The translations under genes were made by a program, and so were the position numbers. Positions 55,324-64,000 of a stretch of DNA of 64,000 nt are shown here, in pieces; within the stretch, counting starts at the first letter, position 1, and each line of letters starts with the position of its first letter. A model generated the notes under the pieces. That model had not been told where the DNA came from. It was given only the letters and a program-made list of their open reading frames with translations, and made no database searches. Source of the DNA: Epicoccum nigrum (lineage: Eukaryota > Ascomycota > Dothideomycetes > Pleosporales > Didymellaceae); contig KZ107838.1 in the NCBI GenBank assembly GCA_002116315.1, forward strand, positions 1,046,576 to 1,110,575, in the 5' to 3' direction.

Positions 55324-58300
55324 ATGGCGCAGCCAGCTCATGAGGCAGCGGCATCGGCTGGATTGCGCGTGGTGCAGACGGTCAAAGGCCAGAGCCTCAT
55401 AATTGCGATACCGATGCGTCATAAGGCTGCCTCATCGGCTGCCTCATCGGCTAGTGTACGCGTGGTTCAGGCTGTCAAAGGTGAAAGCCTTATCATTGCG
55501 ATGTCGCGACGATCTGGCGCAGATACTCCAGAACCAAGCTCTTCAGCAGACACCCCCCATGTCGACTATATTCTTCCAACGTACGACCGCGCCTTCTGGG
55601 AGAAATTTGCTTTCACTCCCATACTTCTTAAGATCAGCGATGTCCTACGCAGTGTTGGTCTACGACAGCGCAACAGCGGCCCTGGCGCTATTCGGTTCGA
55701 ATTCAACAATGTTATTCAGCTTGCCGATGCCGTAACTGCTGCTGCCAGAAGAATGCCGGATACACTGGAGGAACTTTTGGACGCAGTCGCTGACCATAAT
55801 TATGCACCACTTCGTGAAGATATCAAGGACATATTGCATCGATATGGAAACGACATCTGGCGTGCAGAAAGGCCGAGACTATGGCTTTTGAACGCTAGCG
55901 ATAGCAATGTCGAGTATCGGAAAGACCTTGAGTTTGGAAATGCCGCCGACGACGATATGTGATTATCACCCATGCCTTCTCGAATATGAATATGTGGACT
56001 CTCAAGCTGATCATATGGGCAGAATTAAGTATCATCTACGCCTATGGATCCTAATTAAGGCCTTCAATCGTATGCGTAACAGGGTCAAGCCTCATGCGAA
56101 GATAGATGCCCAGAATGAAGCAGACGCTCATACAATGTCGAGTACTTCCAAGCGGGTCGATGCATCAGTTCAGCAACCCAAGAGTCTCAGCACCGACGAC
56201 GAGCAAAAGCATAGAACAACCCGAAGTCGGAACACAGGTAATACAAAAGACCCGTTGCTGAACACCGATGAAAGTACGGACGTGAGTCTTTCTGAAGCCG
56301 CCCAAAACACGCGATCAGAAGGTCTAGCAAAGCAAATATCGACTGTATCTACACCAGCTTCGGCGCAAACAACCGGCGCGAAACGAAGGCGACGTCGGAA
56401 GAAGCAACACCTCTCCGCAGAGATCGTTATTGATAGCTCAGAAAACTCAGATGGAGATGTACCCACTGAGGCTACGAGTGTCAATTCGCGCCGCACTGCT
56501 CTGCGCGCCGATCTGAGACGTCAGGGCCACAAGCACTTCCACAGCGATAGCAATAAATCAGCCTCCCCACAGCCTGTAGCTAGTAGTAGTCGATCAGCTT
56601 TAGTGCGACAATCCCCAGGTGCGTGCTTGGCGTGCAGTCGACAGCACCAAAGGTGTGATAGGGCTACACCAAACTGCGGACGCTGCATAAAACTCGACCT
56701 TGACTGTGAGTACGTAGAGACGAAGAGATCCAGAGCAACGACCTTTGCACTTCCCAAGCGGCAACCAAATCGAAGTTTCTCAACAGAAGTGGAAGCAGAC
56801 CTTGTTTCAAGGGAACTTGACGATCCTACCACGACCAGGAAGCTGCCACTCAACAGATATTGGGACAAAGAAGACTGGAAACTCTTCCACAATCAGGCTG
56901 ATAAGGGGGAATTCCTTCTCGCCACAATGCGTTCTCTGGGGTTGAAGGCCACTCAGCGTCATCCCACGCACTTCAGATTTACGATCGAGAACTTCGCGTC
57001 GCTGTGTAAAGATATCAATAGGATCGCAATCAGTCTGTCGCGTAAACTATCGGCAGCACAATTGATTGAATGTGCCCAAGATTCAGACTATTTAGACGCA
57101 GAGATCGATGCTCTGTTTGAAAGGCACGCGTCCGTATGGAGTCTCGATTCGGATCGTACGAAGCTTCTCGTTCCGGGTACAGACGTGAACTACCCCAAGG
57201 ATCTCTTCTATGAGGAAAGCGAAGATCAGAAACTGTAGGTATTCTCGGAAAGCCGAAAAGTTGAAGGGTGATTAATTTTGTCCAGGTTGTGGATTCATCT
57301 TCACCATTGGATTTTTATCATAGCACTCCAGAATCCCAAGCATATACAAAGCATAGAAGGCAGCCTTAGGCAAACTGCACCTCAGCAGCCAGATACTACG
57401 AAAGTTGCAGGAGATGATCCCGACGAGTATCGACTAGACGATATGTCCATGTTCGTTAGCATCGACGATACTGAAGGAGCAACATCACTTGCCAGATCGA
57501 AAGTAAACATCACCAAACATAGCATGCAGGACAATCTTCTCGATGATGCAGAGCTTCAGAGGTACGAGGACGATCTGGTCGAAGCTCTCAGACAATACAC
57601 TGGCGCAAAGGGAAAGCAACGCAAAACACTCGAAGACAGCAAGACTACACCAGTCTCCAGCCCAGACACCACGCGCCAGAAGTCGACCAGACAGCAGCGA
57701 AAGCGCAAAGACGGCGGCACCGAAAAGTCACCAGAGCAAACCGCCTCTCGACCCCCCAAGCAGCGCCGAATAGCCCCTCAGCCCGTCCCATCCCAAGGCC
57801 ACGATCTTGCCGCCCTCCTCATCAGCTACCTAGAAAACCACCGCGACCCCAAGTACGACGAGCTCGCAGCGCTGGAAATCATCGCTCAGGAGCTGTCTGC
57901 CCTGGGCCAACACGCGCCCATCCTCCGCAGCAGGCTCATCGCCGCTTTCTTCACCGTCTGCTTCCCCGCCTGGCTCACCTGGCGCGAGGAAATCGTAACC
58001 GCAAAGCGCGCCCACGCCGCCGCGCAGAGCGCAGAGCCGCATCCTAACCGCCCCCAGGTCGTCATCGAGCTGTCCCGGCTGGCGACGCAGCTGAGGCGTG
58101 TCCACGAGGCGTTCGTGGACGCTGGATTTAAGGGGCTGAGGCCCGAGGAGGTCGTCTTCCAGGCTGTGTTGTTGCTGGTAGACGAGGATGGGTTTTCGGT
58201 GACGGCGAAGGCGTTGCGCAAGGGCTTCAAGAGCCTGGAGGACGAGTTGATCGCTCTGGCCGATAGGCTGCTGGAGAGTGGTGGTAAGCAGTTTGTTCTG

Positions 58301-58348
58301 CGTGATTTTCCAGCAGTTTCTAATCTGGAGGGCTTGAAAGCGCGTTAG
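55324..58348 (+). CDS. paralogous-family protein C: two DLxY modules flanking a Zn(II)2Cys6 cluster, about 969 aa
   Basis: Three exons were inferred: 55324-55958, 56023-57234 and 57286-58348, with phases exact and 970 codons. An in-frame ATG at 55264 would add 20 residues. The N-terminus has a duplicated segment (LRVVQTVKGQSLIIAI and VRVVQAVKGESLIIAM). Module 1 (about residues 80-235) ends in EYRKDLEFGN, an intron, then HLRLWILIKAF. A linker with NLS-like basic runs (AKRRRRRKKQH) follows. The Zn2Cys6 cluster CLACSRQHQRC, then CGRCIKLDLDC, has spacing C-x2-C-x6-C-x6-C-x2-C-x6-C. Module 2 ends in NYPKDLFYEESED, an intron, then IHLHHWIFIIAL. A second linker and a helical C-terminus (AWLTWREEI, FKGLRPEEVVFQAVLLLVDED) complete it. 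Zn2Cys6 clusters bind CGG-type DNA sites in fungal regulators, so a nuclear DNA-binding role is inferred. No fungal_trans middle domain is seen. Confidence 0.8.
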
Positions 58349-58659
58349 TGCGCTGCTCGGACGCCTTGTTGTTTTGATACTGGCGGGGGGGGGGGGGCAC
58401 TTGGATGGTTGGAGAGTGAAGTAATGGGTAGGATCGTCTACTGATCAGTATGGACGAGTAAGGCGCTTAGCCCACTGTTGAGGTTGAGAAAACATCGTGA
58501 GCGATAGTGAAATACTAATAAGCGGTCATCAAATATGGATATGATTGTGTTTGTCGTGAGCTTGAAACCAAATCGGTATGCAACTCATGCTGCGTAATCT
58601 ATGAACAACATCCTGCCATCAAAAAGCCTCCCCTCGCCCTCGCATGCCAGCAAAGACTA
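58349..58659. other. convergent intergenic region with G run
   Basis: This lies between the 3' ends of protein C (plus) and VPS35 (minus). A G homopolymer of 13 bases lies at 58385-58397, just after the stop of protein C. Confidence 0.6.
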
Positions 58660-61620
58660 TTACTTTGATGTGATTACAACGCCCTCGTACTCTCGACTGG
58701 CTATGTAGTCGAGCGTGCGCTGGAAATGTTTCCTTGGGTTCTCGAGGCTGGACGCGTTCTCGTTGGATTGCAGATTGGAGTGGATAAGTTCGATGAGACC
58801 GTTTAGGTACTTGGTTGTGACCTGTAGAGAGTTAGTACTTTGCGCATGAGCACAGTGCTTGGGAGGGCTTACAGCATCGTTCTCTTGGTCGAAATAATAG
58901 ACATAGCGGTTCAGAATCTCAACGAAGAGCTCGACTGAAACTGCTGCATCCATGCACGCATCGGCGACGCGAAGAGCACGCTGCAAGCACTCAAGCACAC
59001 GCTTGCCATCGCGGTAGAGCTGCTGGTATTAGCCCTTGGACGAATTCGAAAATCTGAATGCGACTTACATCCTTAGGATCTTCCTCTTCACCCTGTCTGA
59101 GCTCTGTCGCCCACCACAGGTGACTTGCCAGATATACTGCACGGCACTGATCGGGCTTCTTGAGCAACTTGCTGCCATGTAGCGCACATTTTGTGATGAG
59201 TGTGTCGTAATTCTCTTTGCCAAAGTTCCGTGTTGTATGCAGCGCACTCGCGATAACACAAACCGCCTGGAACTGTGCTCTCGAATCGCTAATAGCCTCC
59301 TCGTAGACTGTGAACGCCTGGGCGAAGTACTCGTATGCGACTTCTTCGAAGTTGTTTTGGTCCGCGACTTGTCCACAAGCAACGAACAGACGCAGTGAGA
59401 GGTCGGCGGAGCCTGTGACGCGGCTGTATAGGGTGGAGAGGGTGTTGTGCATGAACTTGTAGAGAGCTGACGACTGAGACTGCCAGTTATCGTCAAAATG
59501 TTCACGCTTTTTGTACTGTCGTGCAAGTTTGAGAGAAGCCGTGATGATGGCTGGTGTAGTGTATTTCACACGCTCATTGCCTTCCGAGAATGCTTTGCGC
59601 GCGGACTGAAGAAGCTACACACCATATTAGCGTACTAAACTCACGACTCACAGGCCCGAAACTTACCTTGAATTGCGTGTCATTATCCTTCCCATGTAGT
59701 AGATGTACTATCCTCGCCAGCCACCCTTGTTCTTCAATAGTCTCCTCGGTTTCTTGTGCTCTCCTCTGAACAGGACCGCCTGGATACCCTTGTGCTTGTT
59801 GGATGCCTTCTCGGATGAGAACCTTAAGAATTTCTAGCACACTATCAAGGTTCTCTACAGAGGTGATGGGCGTTTTATTTCGCATCAAGCTCCTTGCGAT
59901 TTCACCAGCTACTGCCCGCCGTGTGGGATAGGGCTGAGAGTGGAGAAGAGGAATGTAATTCGGTAGGGCGAGCGCGGTAAAAAGGGAGACATAGGTCTTG
60001 ATAGGGGAAAGCAAGAGGTTTAGAATCTGACTTTGGGTCGCTTGCGAGTGTAGATCGGCGCTGTTCTGATACTCGGTCACCTTTTGGTTGGCAAATGTTA
60101 GAACCTGGTCGATGTAGTCGAGGCGCTCGGGGTAGATGTTTCTGGCTCAGTTAGCAGATTGTTTGCAAAGGACTATAGTGTGGACCTACAAAGCGAGGTT
60201 TGCAAGTGACACGAGTAACCCGATAGTATCTTGTATGGCCAGCCGCTGCATCTTGACGAGTGTCTGCACCTGTTCGTGGAAGATCTCGAAGAGCTTTACA
60301 TTGCTCGGTATGCCGCGTCGCTTTTCGATCGCAGCATCTGACTCGGCTGTCTCGGTGTCTGCAAGGGATACAGCAGTAGTCGAAGACGCAGTCGAGGTCT
60401 CATCTGCGCTCGGCACTGTCTCAGTACCCTCGGCAGAATCGCCGTTCTGCTGTGTGGTAGCGGGTTCGGGCTCCGCACTCTTCTCCTTTGCTATCCGCAT
60501 TCGCTCGAGGAGCTGTGCTATTGAATCCTCCTCGGTCTTCTTGCGCTGCTCGGGGCTTTCGGACTCGGCTTCGCGTTGCGCGTACGAGGAAAGACGGTCC
60601 ATGAGGCCTACAACAATGCCCTTTACATTCACATGCGGATTCAGTCTCGCGACGGCAGAGAGGAACTGATCGAGAGTGTGCAGGTGGAACTCGTCAGGGA
60701 AGACCTGGGTGACGACTGGTGTTCGTTAGTCAGATGCCAGATGCGGACGCAATGAGTGAGACTAGCCTTCAAGGAGGTACTCCTGCGCCAGAACGTCGCG
60801 ACACTGGACGATTTGCTCGAGCAGAGGGTTGAGTATCTTCTTGTAGTTGTCCAGGTCGACCAGCTGACTGAGTCTGACCAGGTTGCTGCCCACAAGCAGC
60901 TGCAGCTCCTGGCGCTCTTTGGTCCTCTGCTCGCGCTCCCTCGAGTGGCCCTGGTGCTGCAGGCGCACCCACAGCTTGTTCATCTCGACGAAGTTTGTCA
61001 GAATGAAGCTGATCGAGTCCTGCAGGTTGCCCTCGGGGCCATCGCTGTCGCCGGCGGGAAGGTGGTCGCGTGCCTGGCCGGCAAGATAGTAGCGCAGGAA
61101 CAGGCCGCGGATTGGGTGCTGAACTCCGCGACTCATCTCCATCATGTCCTTCATGATCTCCTTGACAGGGGCGTCCTCAATGGCCATGTAGACGGTGCCG
61201 ACGGTGATCATGAGGTATAGGCGCGGGATGATGTTGCCGGCATACTGGACGAGCTCGTACAGGTCGGCCAGGTGGTTCACGGGGTGGTTCTCGCGCAGAT
61301 AGACGGCCAGATGGCGCAGGGCGTCGAAGACGGCCATGTACAGCTCGTAGTACTGTTTGGGGCCGAGGCTGCTGGTGCGCAGTTCCGAGACGAGCGTCGA
61401 GCTGGATACATACACACGGTCAGCGATCCACTTGCTTCTCTCCCGCCATGCGCCTCCACCGCTGCCATTGCCGGAGCTCCGCATACCTGCACTTCAGCGC
61501 ATCCATCAGCTTCCCAGGCGTCTCGAGACACCGCCGCATGAGCATCGTCTGCTGGCGCACCACGGCGAGCGCATCTTCGAGCAGCCGGGCCTGGTCTTCA
61601 ACGGGGGGCGGCGACGCCAT
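58660..61620 (-). CDS. VPS35: VPS35, retromer cargo-recognition subunit, 875 aa
   Basis: The large solenoid subunit of the retromer complex (with Vps26 and Vps29), which recycles receptors from endosomes to the Golgi. Seven exons were inferred: 61620-61487, 61401-60767, 60715-60190, 60141-59667, 59614-59069, 59022-58873 and 58821-58660; 876 codons. The start MASPPPVEDQARLLEDAL leads into MRRCLETPGKLMDALK and ELRTSSLGPKQYYELYM. The family-defining PRLYLMITVGTVYM (the PRLYL element for Vps26 contact) follows. CRDVLAQEYLLE is joined to VVTQVFPDEFHLHTLDQFL across an apparent GC-AG intron (AAG/GCTAGT...CACCAG). A low-complexity Ser/Thr/Glu insertion sits near residues 315-390. HEAT-like helices continue to the C-terminus. 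Confidence 0.95.
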
Positions 61621-62094
61621 TGTGTGTCGTGACCGAGAGGAGGGGCGAGAGCGTCCGGGGTTGGTTGTGGAGAGCGCTGGTCGACCGCCAGGCACCGCCG
61701 AGATGGCGGGTGCCGCCATACGAAGGCGCCGCCAAGCACCATGCAGGGCAGGGGTGGGAGCTCCCAGCTAGCTGCGTCATCACCTTGGCCATGGCATTGC
61801 ACTTTGCGCCCTCCCAACACACAGACGGCAATGTTCGTACCATGTAGAATTATTAGTTTATATAGAATCGCTGTGCGCGAGACGCAATGCGCTGTCGTCG
61901 CCTCTATAAAACGCCCTGAGCTGAGGTTCCAATCCATGTCATGTTCACATGCAGTCCGCCCAACCGTTACGCCTGCAACCATGTGCGTACTCCATCCGCA
62001 CCTCTAATAAAACAGCAGCTATCGCGACACTCGAAGCGTGTCTTAGCTGGAAGAAGACAACTCAACATCCACATCCACATACCATCAACGTCTA
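61621..62094. other. intergenic region
   Basis: Promoter of VPS35 and 3' flank of the secreted protein gene. No gene is seen; it is crossed only by short overlapping frames. Confidence 0.5.
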
Positions 62095-62592
62095 TCAAGC
62101 AGGCACTTCGGTTGTGCTTGGCGTCGAGGGCAGTGAAGGAGTCGCAATGGCCTCGAACGTCTTGATCCGGTACGACGTGTGCCACATACCGTTGTCGTAG
62201 TACTCTGTGGGTCCATCATCAGTTGTGACTGTGACCGTGACAAACACAGGCGCTGGTGTTGCGGTTGTCGACGGTATTGTTGAAGTAGAAGTACGCTTTG
62301 ATGAAGACGAAGAGGATGTCGAGCTGGTGGTGCTGGGCGATGTCGGTACAGGTGCAGGCTCGACAACTGTAGCCGTGACCTCTGCAGTGACAGTCGTGGC
62401 TGGATCGGTGACTTGGACAGTCTTCGTTGCCTCTGCAGATGTCTTGCTAGTCGCGCCACCATCAACGTTGATCACCGAATAGCTCTTCGCGCGAGCAACG
62501 ACATTGCGCGGCTGATTTGCGTCGAGTGGGAGACCATTGATCAAAGTTGCCGCGATGGACGCGAGAGCAACGATGCGTTTGTTGAACAACAT
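62095..62592 (-). CDS. small secreted Ser/Thr-rich cell-wall-type protein, 165 aa
   Basis: The N-terminus is a signal peptide (MLFNKRIVALASIAATLING), followed by a possible Kex2-like basic site (VVARAK). The middle is Ser/Thr/Pro/Val-rich (residues about 60-125), the kind of sequence that becomes O-mannosylated. A conserved-looking C-terminal piece follows (VFVTVTVTTDDGPTEYYDNG, then MWHTSYRI). No cysteine pattern and no GPI signal is seen: the C-terminus is not hydrophobic. It is intronless. Similar small secreted proteins are common in Dothideomycetes. A cell-wall or extracellular location is inferred. Confidence 0.72.
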   Translation of the reverse strand: MLFNKRIVALASIAATLINGLPLDANQPRNVVARAKSYSVINVDGGATSKTSAEATKTVQVTDPATTVTAEVTATVVEPAPVPTSPSTTSSTSSSSSSKRTSTSTIPSTTATPAPVFVTVTVTTDDGPTEYYDNGMWHTSYRIKTFEAIATPSLPSTPSTTEVPA

Positions 62593-63476
62593 CCTGCTGT
62601 GCTTGAGAAGGTTGGCAATTGTTTAACGTCCAGATGGTTAATATGTAAGAGAATGTTAAAATCGGTTGATCATTGACTGATGCGAGCGTAGGGTAAAGCA
62701 CGAGCGCACTTGAGTAGGATGTAGGTATGAAATCCACCTCGATGGCGGGGAGCATTATCAATTGCTGGTGGGGATGAACGAGAGGCTGGGGACGAGGCTG
62801 GGGAGGCGGTTCTCACGAAACTTGGAAACTGGACATAAACGAGATGTCGCAATTGTACAGTGACAGCAAAATCTTCTTGCTTCACCCATCCAAGACCGGA
62901 TGTTATCTCAAAATCCTCTACTGCAGTCTGTGAGAGATCTGTCTTCGTGTTCTGCAGCAAGTGGTGACTATTGTTGTTGTCGTTGCTGTGACTGCCGTAG
63001 CCTTCTTTGAACGCGTGGCGCCTGCTCGCCGCAGCTGAGCATGTGATAACCTCTTGCGCGCCAAAGAAAGCTGCAGATAATAGGCTACTTCACAACAAAA
63101 ACACTCTACGAATCACAGCTTAAGATTAAGTTTTAAAGACTACAAGTTAAAACCCCTATACTTACTTGCCTGCCTATCTTTTTTATAGTCCTCTAATGCC
63201 CTTAAGTCACAATGCGCAGGCAGATAGAGTTCCACGACGGAGGTCTTGTTTGCCACTACTTTTGACGTGCAAGAGATAACCGCGGAAACAACAACAAACA
63301 CATGTCAAGCCTGATGTATTACACTCCAAAGTCTGTTGGTAGATGTGACACAACCAATCCATGTTATGCATTAAGACGATACCACCAGTTGTCTACTCAT
63401 CATTACAAGTGCTTCAAACTGCGCTCATGCGATATGCAGAACCTCATCCCAATTGCGCCTCTTTGCAAATCTACCT
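62593..63476. other. intergenic region with dispersed repeat copy 2
   Basis: 5' flank of the secreted protein gene and 3' flank of NIC96. It contains the repeat at 63053-63280. I see no gene. Confidence 0.5.
63053..63280. repeat. dispersed repeat, copy 2 (A+T-rich)
   Basis: Aligns with 25190-25415 in the same orientation, sharing blocks in the same order. Where the copies differ, this copy often has A or T in place of G or C (GGTAATGGG here GATAATAGG), a bias compatible with repeat-induced point mutation. Confidence 0.6.
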
Positions 63477-64000
63477 TTAGTAGGCACCAACGTCCTGACC
63501 TTCCCTTGCCAGTGTCTCAAATACCCGCGGTGGAAGCTTGTATCTGATGAGACCTGCAAATACCATAAGATCCTTAGCCTTCTGCAACAACTGATCTGCC
63601 AGCCTCCTACGCATGGGATCATCAAACTGTCCAGAGAGGAGATGTTCACGGTGACGTGAGCAGCACCCAATGCACCACAGAAGTACGCTTCCAATATTGC
63701 GTGCAATCTCTGGAGGGTACGAGCTGAAGCTATTCGCCGAAGCGCGAATATCCGATACGTTGCCGTTAGCAGCGAGAGGTAGAATACGGAGGTTCTCGAT
63801 CATCTTGACATAAGTTAGCAATGAAGTGTAGTAGCACTTAGAAATACTTACGCCAAGCGCTTCGGTGTACGAGCGTGCCTCAATGAGCTTCTTCGCTTCG
63901 TTCAGTTCGAAGAGAATGCGTATTGTGTCACGGTTAAGATCTGAGACCTTTCGCCACCAGAGGTTGTTGCCATCGTAGAGAGCTATGACTTTTCGCGCGA
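63477..64000 (-). CDS. NIC96: NIC96/NUP93 nucleoporin, C-terminal part (cut by window edge)
   Basis: A structural scaffold nucleoporin of the nuclear pore inner ring. Only the last 157 or so residues are present, running off the right end. Two exons were inferred: 64000 to about 63852, a GTAAGT...GTCAAG intron of about 47 nt with GCTAAC branch point, then about 63804-63477. The visible sequence includes LNRDTIRILFELNEAKKLIE, IENLRILPLAANGNVSDIR and the family C-terminus KAKDLMVFAGLIRYKLPP, close to the KAR.LMVFAGM..Y.(L/M)(P/S)P pattern of Nic96/Nup93 proteins. The short tail ends at TAA. The 3' side is followed by the dispersed repeat. Confidence 0.85.
   Translation of the reverse strand, partial: ARKVIALYDGNNLWWRKVSDLNRDTIRILFELNEAKKLIEARSYTEALGVSISKCYYTSLLTYVKMIENLRILPLAANGNVSDIRASANSFSSYPPEIARNIGSVLLWCIGCCSRHREHLLSGQFDDPMRRRLADQLLQKAKDLMVFAGLIRYKLPPRVFETLAREGQDVGAY

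Overview
The window is nuclear DNA of a filamentous ascomycete, most likely a Dothideomycete. The evidence is short GT-AG introns (about 45-160 nt), intron-bearing tRNA-Thr genes, and fungal families such as SAM50, UBC6, Nan1/Utp17, a Psk1-like kinase, a DUF3112 membrane protein and a chitin deacetylase with hevein modules. The order-level placement is inference. Exon junctions were worked out by hand from reading frame and splice consensus, so single-base offsets are possible.

Housekeeping genes form the backbone: a seven-exon sugar transporter (11.8-13.7 kb), divergent SAM50 and UBC6 (16.1-19.0 kb), a TB2/DP1 (Yop1/REEP) protein (19.3-20.5 kb), a DUF3112 seven-helix protein (31.2-33.5 kb), a secreted metallophosphoesterase divergent from RCC1 (33.6-37.8 kb), RPB10 divergent from NAN1/UTP17 (38.5-42.3 kb), a PI-PLC-X protein (42.8-44.5 kb), a chitin deacetylase (47.7-49.9 kb), an S6K-like AGC kinase (52.1-53.9 kb), VPS35 (58.7-61.6 kb), a small secreted Ser/Thr-rich protein (62.1-62.6 kb) and the 3' end of NIC96/NUP93 at the right edge. 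Two tRNA-Thr genes (AGT and CGT anticodons), both with introns, lie at 50.3 and 54.2 kb.

The most unusual content is a lineage-specific paralogous family that I cannot match to a named domain. Four copies of a roughly 150-residue module occur in three genes: tandem genes at 5.3-7.8 and 9.1-10.9 kb, and one long gene at 55.3-58.3 kb. The module ends in a K/R-D-L-x-Y/F motif, an acidic patch and an H-x-x-W helix. Each copy carries a phase-2 intron at the same codon. In the long gene, two copies flank a perfect Zn(II)2Cys6 cluster, an architecture I do not recognise. All three proteins have a disordered linker and a related helical C-terminus.

The 21-27 kb segment looks accessory. It holds a multi-exon CorA-like protein with a GMN motif, a 652-residue F-box protein, a dispersed repeat whose relative lies at 63.05 kb, and a decayed gene with in-frame stops and a frameshift. 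Gene-poor stretches (13.7-16.1, 29.9-31.2, 44.5-47.6 and 49.9-52.1 kb) separate the blocks.
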